Notes: generated from the sequence alone by a model not told the origin. A stretch of 64,000 nucleotides of DNA from Metarhizium brunneum (GCF_013426205.1 NC_089424.1:1302001-1366000), one strand, 5' to 3'; shown: positions 35,604-47,868, counted from the first letter of the stretch. Numbers and translations: made by a program.

Positions 35604-38600
35604 ATGGCGGACGTCTCCCAACCAAGGCTCGTTTACTTTGGCAACGAGTTCCCCAACGACGACCTGAATGAATTATTCCGCAAACTCCTCCAGCACAGCA
35701 AAGATCGACGGTTCCGCTCGCTCTCTGCGTTTCTGGACGAGGCCACTCTTGTCCTCCAGGAGGAAATTGCAAAACTCCCCCACAATGTTCGAAGCCAGGT
35801 ACCTCACTTTGACAACATTGTAACACTCTCAGAAAATGGATACCTTCGGGAACTCGGACTCGGGGCCGCCATGGAAAGCGCGTTGCTAATTGTCCTTCAA
35901 CTCGCCCTGTTCATCGGGTACGCCATTCTCTTATCCCAAACAACAACTTACAAGTCTGAAGCTAACATGAACCAGACACTACGAAGCAAAGGACGCAGAA
36001 CTCAATCTGCACAAGGACCACACTGCCCTGGCCGGTCTCAGCGTCGGCCTCTTCTCCGGCGCGGCCGTGGCACTCTCTACTTCTCTCGCCGAGGTGGTCA
36101 AGAACGGAGCCGAATGCCTGAGAGTCTCCTTCCGGCTCGGCGTCCACGTCGCCGACTTCAGCAGCAAGCTGGAAGCGCCTCAGCCAGACGGCATCCTCGA
36201 GAGCTGGGCACACGTCATCACAGGCACGTCCGAAGAGTCCGCCAGCGAGGAGCTAGCGCGAATCAACAAGGAGCTTGGGAATCCCGAAATCGCAAAAGTC
36301 TTCATCAGCGCCGCCGACAAAGCATCCGTCAGTCTGAGCGGACCGCCGTCCCGGATCAAGGCTGCCTTCCAGCACTCGAGCAGTTTGCGATACGCCAAGT
36401 CCCTACCTCTGCCTGTTTACGACGGGCTCTGCCACGCCAAGCATCTCTATGCACAGGAGGATATTGATGCCGTCATTGACGGGGCGAACTCCCTCGTTGC
36501 GCCGTCGCGGACGCTGCAGATTCCACTGATCTCGTCCAAGACGGGGAAGCCGTTTTTGGCCACGACGGCTGGTGAGTTGTTGCCAGAGATTGCGGCCGAG
36601 CTGATCACTGGAACGATTTATCTGGACAATGTGACCGAGGGCATAGTCCGCCATGCCGGGTCCGTTTCCGGCGCTGAAGAGCTGCGGATCGACACGTTCC
36701 GCACCTCGATAGTCTTCAAGGGGATTCTGGAGACGCTTGAAAGTAGCTTCCCCGGCAGGGAAATGGTCAAGAATGACATGGTCAGCTGGGTTCATCGAGA
36801 CTTTGGCACTCGCCAGGCGAGCAATGCCGGGAATGCCAAGCTTGCCATCGTCGGCATGGCGTGCCGTATGCCTGGCGGAGGGAATGACCTTGAGCAGTTT
36901 TGGGAATTGCTCGAGCAGGGCCGTGACGTCCACACGACGGTTCCTCCGGATCGATTCGATCTGGAGACTCATTACGATCCCTCTGGCAATACCGAGAACG
37001 CGGCGACTACCCCCTACGGGAACTTTATCGACCGCCCTGGCTTTTTCGACGCAGGTTTCTTCACAATGTCTCCAAGAGAGGTATGTTGTTCATGTAATCC
37101 AGTAATTTGGCGTATTGTCCGGCCGGATGCTAATGGTCTACAGGCTGAGCAAACAGATCCCATGCAACGCCTTGCGCTCACGACAGCCTACGAGGCCATG
37201 GAGATGGCTGGCCTTGTTCCCGGCCGCACCGCGTCGACTCGCCGTGAACGCATTGGAACCTTCTATGGCCAGGCAAGTGACGATTGGCGGGAGCTGAATG
37301 CCTCGCAGAATATCGGCACGTATGCGGTTCCAGGCGGCGTTCGAGGCTTCACCACCGGCCGTATAAACTACTTCTTCAAGTTTGCCGGCCCGTCTTTCTG
37401 CGTCGATACAGCCTGTTCCAGTTCAATGGCTGCAGTTCACCAGGCCTGTATGGCTCTATGGGCCGGCGAGACGGATACCGCCATTGCCGGAGGCGTAAAC
37501 ATCATCACCGACCCGGACAACTATGCAGGTCTTGGTAACGCCCACTTCTTGTCCAAGACGGGACAGTGTAAAGTCTGGGATAAGGACGCCGACGGATACT
37601 GCAGAGCTGAGGGTATCGGATCTATTGTGATCAAGCGGCTAGAGGATGCCGAGGCGGATAATGATAACATCTTGGCTGTTGTGCTATCTGCTGCGACAAA
37701 TCACTGTGCAGATGCCATCTCAATAACTCACCCACACGCAGGACACCAGAAGGATAACTATCGACGAACTCTCCAGAAAGCTGGGGTCAACCCTCTAGAT
37801 GTCAGCTTTGTCGAGATGCACGGCACTGGAACGCAAGCCGGCGATGCCATTGAATCAGAATCCGTTCTGGACGTATTCGCCCCTATAAAGCCTCGCCGCC
37901 GTGCAGATCAGAAGCTCCTTCTCGGGGCTCTGAAAAGTAATATTGGCCATGGCGAAGCCGCTGCCGGTATTTCCTCACTTATCAAGGTTCTTCTCAGTTT
38001 CCAGAAGAGTGCCATTCCTCCCCATGTCGGCATCAAGACGCAGATCAATCCTACGATACCAAAGGATCTTGATCGCAGAAACGCCGGTCTGGCAATGGAA
38101 ATGACCCCGTGGCCTCGTCCCGAGGGGAAGAAGCGCATCGCCATGGTAAACTCCTTTGGTGCCCACGGCGGCAATACGACGCTTCTTCTCGAAGACCCCC
38201 CCGAGAGATATCGACCTCGCATCAGCCCCGAGAGTGCAGACGGGCGTGCTCTACACCCGATTGTCATTTCAGCCAGAAGCAAGAAGTCGCTGCAGGCCAA
38301 CCTCCAAAACCTCCTGGACTACCTGGATAAGAACGCCGACGTAGACCTGGCTGATTTATCCTACACCACTTGCGCAAGACGTATGCAGCACAACCTGCGC
38401 GTTGCGACGGCCGTCTCAAGCGTCTCCGGGCTTCAGAAGTTCCTGCGCACTGCCATCGACAACAAGGCCGGATCTGAAGCCAAGCCTATCCCGCCAAACG
38501 CACCCTCGGTCGTTCTCACATTTACCGGCCAGGGTGCTTCTTACAAGGGCATCCGGCAAGAACTGTTCGACGAGATGCCGTACTTTCGCGACCAGGTCCT

Positions 38601-41094
38601 GCAGCTTGACCAGCTCGTCCAGCGTCTTGGGTTCCCATCCGTTGTCCCTGCCATCACAGGCAGTGATGACGACGAGGTCCTGTCCCCCGTCACCAGCCAG
38701 CTCAGCATTGTTGTTTTGGAGATTTCCCTCGCTCGATTCTGGGCATACATGGGGGTAAAGCCAAGCGCCGTTGTTGGCCACAGCCTCGGTGAATACGCTG
38801 CCCTTGCCGTCGCCGGTGTGCTGTCCGCCGCCGATGCCCTCTATCTCGTCGGTCGCCGGGCACAGATTACCGAGCAGCGCTGCCATGCTTATAGCCATGC
38901 GATGCTGTCGGTCCTGGGGACCCCTGAAGAGATTGACCGGGTGTTGAAGAGCGGCGCGGAGACGGCAGCCATCCGATATGAAGTCTCCTGCCAGAACACG
39001 CACACGGATACTGTGCTTGGAGCTTCAAAGGTTGACATTGACACCATCCGCAGGGTTCTCGAGGCAAATACTTTCAAGTGCGTGTCTTTGGAGATTCCGT
39101 TTGCCTACCACACGTCTCAGATGGACGCTGTCGTGGACGAGCTGGAAGTCCTGGCACAGACAATCCCCTTCAAGGCTCCTAGTATCCCCGTCCTGTCTAC
39201 TATGCTTGGGGCTGTTGTTTTTGATGGAAAGACGATTGGCGCTGGCTATCTTCGACGTCAGACTCGGAGTTGTGTCAAGTTTGCGGCTGCCGTTGAGGCT
39301 GCGCGGGATCTGGGAATCGTCGATGACGGTACGATCTGGATCGATGTCGGTCCTCATCCCGTCTGTGTCGGCTTTGTGAAGAAGATTATCCCACAGGCGA
39401 GAATTGGGTCATCTTGCCGACGGAACGAGGACAATATTTCGACCGTCGCCAAGACGCTGGTTACTCTGCACCTCGCTGGCATTACGCCCAACTGGAACGA
39501 ATACTATAGAGCCAATGAGAAGGCGTACACTTTGCTCAACCTGCCCAAATATTCTTGGAACGAGACAAATTACTGGATTCCGTACTATGGCACGTGGGCT
39601 CTCGACAAGGCCCATCTGAAGTATGGAGGCAAGCCTGGAAACAATCGTATCAATGGGGCATCTGTTTCTTCTGGACTTCGAACCTCCACTATTCACCAGG
39701 TTACCCATGAGGTTATTGAAGATACCAGAGCATCTCTACACGTACTGTCTGACATTCAGCATCCAGAGTTCCGTGAAGCTGTATACGGCCATACCATGAA
39801 TAAGTGCGGAGTTGCGACATCATCCATCTGGACAGACATGGCGTTAGCCGTAGGTGAATACCTCTACAAAAAGCTGCAGCCGCAAGTCAAAGACGTCCAC
39901 ATGAACGTTTGCAATCTCGAAGTCCTTCACGCGCAGGTCGCCAGCAAAGCCAAAGGCGCCTACCAGCCCCTGGCCCTCCACGCCGACCTGGACTTGGACA
40001 AGCAACACATGTCCCTTGCGTGGTACAACGTCAACCCAGACACGTCGGAGCGCGAGGCCGAACACTTCGCAACGGCAGCCGTCCTCTTCGAGGATCCCGC
40101 AAGCTGGACCACGGAGTGGAAGCGCACCGCGCACCTGGTTCTCGGACGCATCGAGGCCCTGCAGCAGCTCGCCAACGAGAACAAGGCCAACCGCGTCTCC
40201 AAGCGCATGGCCTACGCCCTGTTCAAGAAGGTGGTAGACTACGCCGAGCAGTACCGCGGCATCGACAGCATGATTCTGCACGAGTACGAGGCCGTGGCCG
40301 ACGTGACTCTCGCGAAGGATCGCCACGGCACCTGGCACACGCCTCCTCACTGGATCGACAGCGTCTGCCACCTCGCCGGCCTCATCATGAACGGCAGCGA
40401 CGCCTCAAACACCGACGACTACTTCTACGTCACGCCCGGCAGCGACAGTCTCCGGTTCCTGAAGCCCCTCGAGCCAGGGGGCAAGTACAAGAGCTACGTG
40501 CGCATGTTCCCGCTGCCCGTCGACGCGGGAAACATGCACGCCGGCGACGTGTACATCCTGCAAGGGGATGATATAGTCGGCGTGTTGAGTCAGATTCGCT
40601 TCCGGCGCGTGCCTCGACTACTGATGGATCGCTTCTTCTCTGCGCCCTCTGCGCACAACGGCGAGATGATCTCTTCCTCTGCCGCTCGTGTCAAGAGTAC
40701 ACCGGCACCGGTGTCTCCAGAGGCCGTTCGTACGCCCAAGACTGTTGTGGTCGCTGCCGAAAAAGCTGTGGTTCAGGAGTCGGATGGAGGCGGTCTGACG
40801 AGCGCATCCTCCGGCAGCAGCGATGCCAGCGCGGAGATTCACACGCCCCCGGAGGCGGTGGAGGATACGAGCGTTGTAGGGCAGTGTATTCAGATTATTG
40901 CGCGCGAGACCAACTTGGACATGGGGGAGCTGACGGCCGACGCTACCTTTACTCAACTTGGCGTCGACTCGCTCATGTCCTTGGTCTTGTCGGAGAAGTT
41001 TCGCAACGAGCTTGGAATTGATGTCAAGAGCTCGCTGTTTCTGGAGTGCCCGACCATTGGCGAGGTCAAGGCGTGGATTGATCAGAATTGCTGA
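35604..41094 (+). CDS. Non-reducing polyketide synthase, SAT-KS-AT-PT-ACP, no thioesterase
   Basis: Exons 35604-35917, 35976-37080 and 37144-41094 give 1789 residues. SAT lies at about 1-370, KS 380-800, AT 870-1190, PT 1320-1620 and ACP 1710-1785. Active residues seen: KS C564 in VDTACSSS, His in [11 protein letters not shown] and His in [14 protein letters not shown]1020 in GHSLGEY; PT H1356 (GHTMNKCG) and D1545 (WIDSVCHL); ACP S1749 (GVDSLMS). The protein ends right after the single ACP, so release must come from a separate enzyme; the free beta-lactamase-type thioesterase at 53.0-54.0 kb fits. The SAT nucleophile motif GxCxG reads GLSVG (S127). The architecture matches the AptA/AdaA/VrtA type that makes long anthracenone or tetracycline-like chains. 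The 63 nt intron before exon 3 has no stop and keeps the frame. Confidence 0.95.
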
Positions 41095-42884
41095 GAATGT
41101 AGCAGGGTCGAGGTATTGTCTGGGAAGTATTGACAGCCAGGGGGATCGCTGAGGCGCCAATGGATCTCTCCATTAGGGCCTTGGAAGCACGTGTATTCGA
41201 GCATTGGAGCTCTTTTTAGTATCATTTTGGTAGTAGATGACTGAATCGATTAACAGGAACTGTTAGAACTTGGGCTTATTGGCCCTAACAACTTGTAAAG
41301 GTTCGCTCGCCCACAATCATGATGGCCGGGGCCAACTTTGTCGATGGGAGTAGCTGCGTGCCGTCAAGCAGGATACTGTATGATGCCTTGTGCTCTATGG
41401 AGTTAGTCAAGTTGAGAGAAAACCGAGGTTACGTGTGCTCAAGGTATATGGATGCGAAAGGTGCATGTGGATAATACGTCGTCTCCCATCTCATTCCATC
41501 ATCCGCTGCACTGTCAAGCACGACCGGCACTGCGTTCCCGGGCTAAGATATCCCTGCTACGGCAATGTTTATGACAGCAGCTGTCTTTATTATGCCAACG
41601 AGGACGGTGGTCTTGGGCAGTAGTAGACGATCGTCTCTAGCCGTGTAGCGGGATAATGACTTGGATGCTGGCTCCTGCGTTCTATCTGACCTAGTTGGCG
41701 TCCAGGGACCAGAACACGGGACAATTTGGCCGATGATTACGGCATCACATGTGTATCGGTGCTGATTGTGTTAAGCCATACGTTCTCAAGAACAAAAACT
41801 CGGTCCAAATTAGATCCCTATAGTTGTACGGTTTTATTTTGCAGGACCGCTTTTACACGGAGACGGGATTGCAACGCCCGTAAATTGGAATCCCGTGATG
41901 CGACACTCACGCACGACAGGCCAGAGACGCAGAGAAATAAAGGGCTAGGTTGTAAAAGAAACAACTCGGGCACGCACCGGAATTCGCATTCGCAGCTGCC
42001 TGATGCGGGCGTTTCACCAACGCACACACGCCGACGCGGCACAAACCAGACATGTCAATTTGCGCGGACGGTGCTCGCCGCTCGGACGGGGTCGGTCGCC
42101 TTTGGGGTCGTATCTGCCGGCTTTCCTTCCTAAACGGGCATCAATTGATCTAGCGTCAAGGTGCTATAAGCTTTTACCCCGGGTTTGGCAACCAACCCCC
42201 AGTAAACCCCTTCTTCCCCGCAATGCATTGCTGATGCTACTATCATACTAGTATCTGGGGACTGATCGCGCCAACTCTCCGCATTTACCGTGCGGACAAT
42301 GCGCCCCCGGACTTGTTGGCGCCCCGTGACCGGATGGGATGGGATGGGTAATCTGCTTGCAGGGAGATGTGTGCCAACAATCATCTGTGTGCACATGTGG
42401 GCTAGGTGACCAACCCAGGGTTGATAAACTTTGCCGGGCATCTAACCTTAACTTGACAAGTGTGGTAAAACTCCGACAGGACAACTGAGATTCACATGTC
42501 TCTCATTGATAATCTCTCTCTATTGGCCCTCCACCCCTGTCCGGCCGCTAGGTGACAATACTTCACGTGGCCGACTGTATGTGTGGGCGCGGCCTCCTGG
42601 TAATGAACTGGCTTGCTAAACTCCCAAGTCCGACTTGGCGCGTTATACACGGGGCTATCGAGAGTTGTGTTCAAGGCTGAAATCCGACTCGAGGTCAGAA
42701 TGATTGCTTCGCTTAGACCGCCGAGGGCCAGGTCTCGTATAGCCTCCGAAAGAGCCAGCACGGCATGTGATGAAGCTGTCCGGATGGCTATAAAAAGCGA
42801 TGAATCGTCCAGATGGAGAGTCAGTATAGCAATAAACGGCACGAGCCTTTGAAAGTCATCAAAAATCCTCGCACTCTCTCCATC
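41095..42884. other. Intergenic, PKS 3' flank and lipase promoter
   Basis: About 1.8 kb without recognisable gene. A TATAAAAA box at 42789-42796 lies 89 bp before the lipase ATG. Frames at 41726-42133 and 42130-42441 have no domain. Confidence 0.5.
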
Positions 42885-44246
42885 ATGGCTCGTCTGTGGC
42901 TTTCTCTGCTCACCTTGACAATTTGCGTCCTGGCACCGGTGTCATCACACCCTCTCGTAGAACGGGCCGGCCCAACGCTCCCTACTCAGGACTCATTCTA
43001 CTACGTTCCTGATGACATTGAGCAGTATCCTCCAGGGGCTATCCTCAGAGAGAGAAAGCCCCCGGCTCCCATTGCTGCGTTTGGCTTACTCAAGGCCAAC
43101 CTCAAGGACAGCCGTCAGATCTTTTATCGGACGACGGACAGTTTCGGCCGCGCAACCGCCACAGTGCTTACCGTCTTGGTGCCTCACAATCCAGATTACA
43201 CCAAAGTCTTGTCCTATCAAATCGCCGAGGATGCCCCAACCGTGGACTGCGCTCCGTCCTATGCACTCCAACTTGCTTCTGCAACCGGTGGCTTCCTAGG
43301 CACCATCATCACACAGGCAGAGATAATTCTCATACAGGCTGCTTTGGAGCAAGGCTGGATCATCATCTCCCCAGACCATCAAGGGTCCAAGGCGGCCTTT
43401 TGCGCCAACGAGCTCGCCGGGCACGCCATACTCGACGGCATACGAGCCGCTCTACTCTCCTCAAACACGACAGGCATCAGCAAGGACCCGGCCATCGCAC
43501 TCTGGGGCTACTCGGGCGGTTCCATCACCTCAGCTCGGGCAGCTGAGCTGCAGCCCTCGTACGCACCGGAGCTCAAGATCCTCGGCATGGCCATTGGAGG
43601 CACAGAACCCAACATAGCCAACGTGATCAACGACGCGAACAAGGGCCCGGCCGCGGGTTTGCTTCCGTCAGGATTCCTCGGACTCGGAAACGAGTACCCC
43701 GTCGTCGAGGAGGCCATCAACGCCAACCTAAAGCCCGAGCATCGACAGGCCTGGGCCAAAGTAGAGACGCAGTGCCTGTTGGCGAATGGTCTCGATTTCG
43801 CCTTCAAAGACGTTGCCGGCATGATTAACGATTTGCCCGGGCTGCTCGCACAGCCAAACATCTCCCGGGTCATTGCCGAGAACAACATGGGCTACCGGGG
43901 TGTTCCGAAGATGCCCGTCTTTCTGTACAAGGGCGTGTTTGACGAGGTCAGCGCGGTCAAAGACACGGACGACATTTACGAACACTACTGCGCGCGCGGG
44001 GCGTCGATCCAATATGTGCGAGACGCGCTGGCCGAGCATGGCATCGCGGCGGTTACACCGGCGCCGAAGGCGCTGCTGTTCCTTAAGGACGTTTTGAACG
44101 GCCGCAAGCAGCCACAGGGTTGCTCTAAGAAGACGGTGGTGTCGTCTCTGCTTGACCCTGAGGCCGCCAGGATTCTGCCGGTGACGATTTTGCGGGCATT
44201 GTTGGATCTGATTGGCAAGCCTATTGGACCACTGGCAGTGGGTTGA
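42885..44246 (+). CDS. Secreted lipase (LIP / Candida lipase A-like family)
   Basis: Intronless, 453 residues, ATG at 42885 after a TATA box. A signal peptide is evident (MARLWLSLLTLTICVLAPVS, cleavage near residue 20). The mature part has the secretory-lipase features: YYVPDDIEQYPPGAILRER near the start, ISPDHQGSKAAF, the nucleophile elbow GYSGG in WGYSGGSITS, and a C-terminal segment with PVFLYKGVFDEV (acid) and a His candidate in DALAEHGIAA or IYEHYC. It hydrolyses acyl esters outside the cell. It sits inside the metabolite cluster but such an enzyme is not a known part of related pathways. It may be a bystander, or act on an esterified product; neither is shown. Confidence 0.87.
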   Translation: MARLWLSLLTLTICVLAPVSSHPLVERAGPTLPTQDSFYYVPDDIEQYPPGAILRERKPPAPIAAFGLLKANLKDSRQIFYRTTDSFGRATATVLTVLVPHNPDYTKVLSYQIAEDAPTVDCAPSYALQLASATGGFLGTIITQAEIILIQAALEQGWIIISPDHQGSKAAFCANELAGHAILDGIRAALLSSNTTGISKDPAIALWGYSGGSITSARAAELQPSYAPELKILGMAIGGTEPNIANVINDANKGPAAGLLPSGFLGLGNEYPVVEEAINANLKPEHRQAWAKVETQCLLANGLDFAFKDVAGMINDLPGLLAQPNISRVIAENNMGYRGVPKMPVFLYKGVFDEVSAVKDTDDIYEHYCARGASIQYVRDALAEHGIAAVTPAPKALLFLKDVLNGRKQPQGCSKKTVVSSLLDPEAARILPVTILRALLDLIGKPIGPLAVG

Positions 44247-45031
44247 GCGAATGGGGTGTGAGTTTTTATCAAGTTGTCTAGTTGGTTATGTTGCGGGTGT
44301 TTGGCGAATGAAGTCGTACACAATGCTGGGTCTTGTTTTCTGCTTGTGTTTTAAACTAATCTTTATCAAGTTAAAATGTCACATGGTTACATGAAGGCTA
44401 CGATGACGGGGCCTAGGGGAGGAGACCTTGACTGAATTGTTGTATTTAAAGAGCTCTTTGGTCAACGGGCCTTGAGGAAAGCCAAGCACCTTTGATCGAA
44501 TACCAAAGACTGTTATTAGATGAATCGAGCTATGATACTCCAATTCTTCAGCGCTTGTCACATAGAAAATCTAACCCTGCAAGTCCTCCCTCTCTTTCTC
44601 TCTCTCCATCAATCACCTCTGTCTCTTCCAATAGTAAAACTACTCGCAAGTCCTCGACACTCCAAAGCCCCCAAAGCGCTGTAACCTCGTCGCCCCAGCC
44701 TTGCTGACGTTGGCCGCGGCAGTTAAATCAGCAACGTGACCACAAGGCCAGCATGATACCAAATACATGTGAGTGCCTGTTACGACCAAGGATTGAAACT
44801 GACGAGACGCAGAGGGTAAAAAGATTTGACGGCCAGTATATAAATAGGGCCAATTTCCCACCGTCGCCCTGTTTTCCCCGTCAATATGCCAAAATCCCCT
44901 GTGTAAATTGCTGTTGATACTCTCAACAGATTGGCACTCTTTTTGCCATGTATTTGAAGAACTGGTGCAGCTAAGCACGAAGGCAACTAAATAAAGTCGT
45001 TATAGCTAGTAACGAATTAAACACAGAATCC

Positions 45032-45199
45032 ATGGCAGACTATCATTACCCACAACGTCATGCTGTTCACCAACAGGATCAGCGAACGGTCCGGATAGAC
45101 GAACTGCGGAGGATGGGCGCGAACCTGGGCCAGCTTGGGAACCCGCAGGAGCATTCAATGTTGCCGGGAGCAACACCCGCGGCAGGACCTCCACACTAG
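45032..45199 (+). CDS. Possible small protein, 55 residues
   Basis: ATG at 45032 in a good context (ATCCATGGC) opens a 55-residue frame starting MADYHYPQRHAVHQQ and ending in a Pro/Gly/Ala-rich tail. It has ordinary protein-like composition, His and Gln-rich at the start, with no signal peptide, membrane segment or known motif. It lies in the gap between the lipase and the CoA ligase. It may be real or chance; no homology can be claimed. Confidence 0.3.
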   Translation: MADYHYPQRHAVHQQDQRTVRIDELRRMGANLGQLGNPQEHSMLPGATPAAGPPH

Positions 45200-45225
45200 T
45201 AATACTTTTACTTAATTTAGACTAA

Positions 45226-45402
45226 TAGTTATAGTGGAGTCGACGAATTGAGTCGACCAGACATGTTCAACATTGAATCATGACATCTAGTAGGAGCGCG
45301 CCATAGAGATTGCCTTGGCATGCAGGGAGATCCCCTTACAGCCGATATTCTACATGTCGAGGTCGAACTGATCTGGTTATATACTTTTTGCCTCCCACTG
45401 TA
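45226..45402. repeat. Dispersed repeat, copy B (partial, rearranged)
   Basis: Contains AGTTATAGTGGAGTCGAC and GCCATAGAGATTGCC (also near 59406-59457), followed by CTGATCTGGTTATATACTTT and TTTTTGCCTCCCACTGT (as in copy A at 22.1 kb). The block order differs from the 59 kb copy. Confidence 0.5.
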
Positions 45403-45602
45403 AAGTCCTTGAGGCCCCTATTAAGTTGCCCAGGCCAGAGTCCCAATGACCAAATATCCAGCCCGATGAGACGCTCTTCTCTCGTGGTTCGAAGCCGCTC
45501 AACAGCCGATACAGGCAAATACTAAAGAACATGACCCTCTCCAGCAGCCCGACGTGCGGCGACGACTCAAGGCTATACCGGTTGACATTTCAAATTTTTA
45601 CA

Positions 45603-47868
45603 TCAATGCCGCTTTGCCCACTCCTTGTACCAGACCAGACAATCCTCATTCACGGCCCCCGACCCTCCGGCAAGCCCTGTTTCGAGCCCGCTCATAATCT
45701 TCTTGACCAACACTTCAATCTTCTTTCCATTCGCCGTAACAGGAATGTCCGGGCACTCATCTACAATGGCCGGAACATGCCGGGGAGAAAGCTGCTCTCG
45801 GATAGCTTCCCTGACTGCTGTGACGACTTCTTGGCTAAACATATTGCCCTGCCGCATCTTCAAGAACAGAATAACCGTTTCGTCCATGTCTCCGTCTCTG
45901 CGGCGTCCGATACACAGCGAATCCTCCACCGTTTCCGGAAATTTCTTTATGATCAAATTGTAGATTTCCGCACTCCCGAAACGCACACCGCTTGGGTTCA
46001 GGACTCCATCTGATCGGCCCAGCATGACAAGCCCTCCTGTACGAGGATTTATCCTAATGAAATCGCCGTGGGCCCATACGCCGGGGAATCTTTCAAAATA
46101 CGACGCCTTGTATTTCGATTCCCCGTTTGGTCCCCAGAATTGAACCTCGAACCGTGTTAGTTTTGCTGCAGGGGAACATGTACAGTGGCACACATGCACT
46201 TACAGGCTGTGAGGGAAATGGCTTCACACAAACAAGTTCGCCCGGCTCTCCAGAGCCAGTAAGATCCTTGCCATCGGGCCCCCACGACTGAACCGCCAAC
46301 CCAAGAGCGGTGACTTGGATCTCTCCAGCGTAGACGGGACAAAGCGGCGATGGCGTGCCGAAATCCGATATGATGTCCGTGCCGCCGGATATCGACCCCA
46401 GATTCACGCTTCCAAACGCCTCGTATATATATCTGAATGTCGATGGCGCGAGCGGCGACCCGGTTGAGTAAATTGCCTTCAGCGTATTCAAGTTCAAGCC
46501 GTGGTTTCTGGGCATGAGCCGGTTTTGCTGCAGCATGGAGAAGAACTTGGCGCTCGCACCAAACTGGGTAATGCCCAACTCATCTATAATCTTGGCCATG
46601 GCCAATTCATCTTTGACTGCCTCGCCGTTGTTAACATGGTAGAATGGCGAACCATTGTATAAGACGACTGTAGCGCCGGACGCCAGGCCCGACACACACC
46701 AGTGCCACATCATCCACATACATGTCGTGATGTACAAGAGGCGGTCCCCTGGCCGGATATCACTCTGGATAATGTGCTCCTTCTTATGCTGTAGAAGGGT
46801 GCCAATCGCGCCGTGGACAATGCACTTTGGTGCGCCGGTTGTACCGGAGCTGTACAGTATAAAGACGGGATGCTCTGCTGGCATTTGCGCAAACTCCATG
46901 CTAGAAGATGCATCGCCCCTGGATACGAATACGTCGAATTCAAGTACATTGGTGTTGAGCCCGGCGTAATCAATCTCTTCTTGTTGATGCCAAGTCCGCA
47001 GGACGACGGCAGCCGCCAGCGTCGGCAGGGAGCGAATAATCTCAGGCAACTTGGGCAAAACGGGGTACACCTTCCCATTGTAAGCAACTGCGTTGTCGGC
47101 AAACAGTAAGTGAGGCTCGATCTGAACCAGGCGATCCAACGTTGCGCCGACTCCAGTGTCGGGACTGACCGCCGTCCAGATCGCCCCGAGGGAGGTCGTG
47201 GCCAACATGGCCACCAACGCGCTGCTGTGGTTCGCAACGTAGCCTGCTACTCTGTCTCCTGGCTTCAATCCCATTGCCTTCATGGCTGCTTGGCACTGGC
47301 GTACTTGTTCTCGGAGTTGTTTCCATGTAAGCCTTTCCCGTTTCGTTTCCGTGACGCTGATCACAGCAACATCATCCTCGGAAACGGGTTGGATGGGAAA
47401 TAACAGATTTTCAGCAAAGTTCAGTCGTGCATCTTTGAACCATGTTGGCCTTGGCCACATGCGTGACGCATCATCTATAACTTCTCCATATGATTGTGAG
47501 TGTCGAATACCACAGTAGTCCCAGGTCTCGCGCCAAAAGTCGGAAATGTGTTCTGTACTCCAGGCGTGTAGTTCTTTGTATGTCGTAAAGCGCTTCCCAT
47601 ACTTGGTGTTTATTTTCATCAGAAACTCCCACATCTGACTGGTCTGCGGTGAGGGATGGCGCCAGAGAGGTTCTTCTTCTAGTTCGCTGGAGACGTTGCT
47701 AACTTCATCCTCGGCAGACGCTGTTGAATATGCTAGGCTCTTCTCATTTGGCAAACTTGCCGAGCGGAATTGGAGATATGTTTGAAGTTTCTTGATGAAG
47801 CGGCTCACTTTGGTGAGGATTGGTCCAGAACCCGGGAGGGATCCGGTCCGTGGTTCGTATGGCGCCAT
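45603..47868 (-). CDS. Acetoacetyl-CoA synthetase-like acyl-CoA ligase (cluster gene)
   Basis: Exons 47868-46204 and 46145-45603 join as PFPSQP|VQFWGPNG (58 nt intron, GTAAGT start, CTAAC branch site), 735 residues. This is an ANL-superfamily ligase: ATP-binding loop YSSGTTGAPK, GSISGGTDIISDF, the HGDF hinge region, LGRSDGVLNPSGVRFG, and the C-terminal lysine in TANGKKIEV. The overall match is to acetoacetyl-CoA synthetase (KINTKYGKRFTTYKELHAWS, FAENLLFP). It activates a short carboxylic acid as CoA ester in the cytosol. In the cluster it may activate malonamate or another starter acid for the PKS; from memory VrtB plays such a role in viridicatumtoxin formation. A purely catabolic acetoacetate role is the alternative. 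Confidence 0.88.

Larger units (their letters stand above)
44247..45602. other. Intergenic with small frame and dispersed-repeat fragments
   Basis: About 1.35 kb between the lipase and CoA-ligase 3' ends. It holds a CT-rich stretch at about 44590-44625, a 55-residue frame (45032-45199) and repeat-related sequence (45226-45402). No larger gene. Confidence 0.5.

Noticed and set aside
46148..46166. Acceptor CCCCTGCAG as the 3' end of the CoA ligase intron
   Set aside because: It gives an immediate TAA in the required phase. The acceptor TTCGAG at 46147-46146, 3' of a CTAAC branch site, keeps the frame and restores the conserved PFPSxPVxFWG junction.
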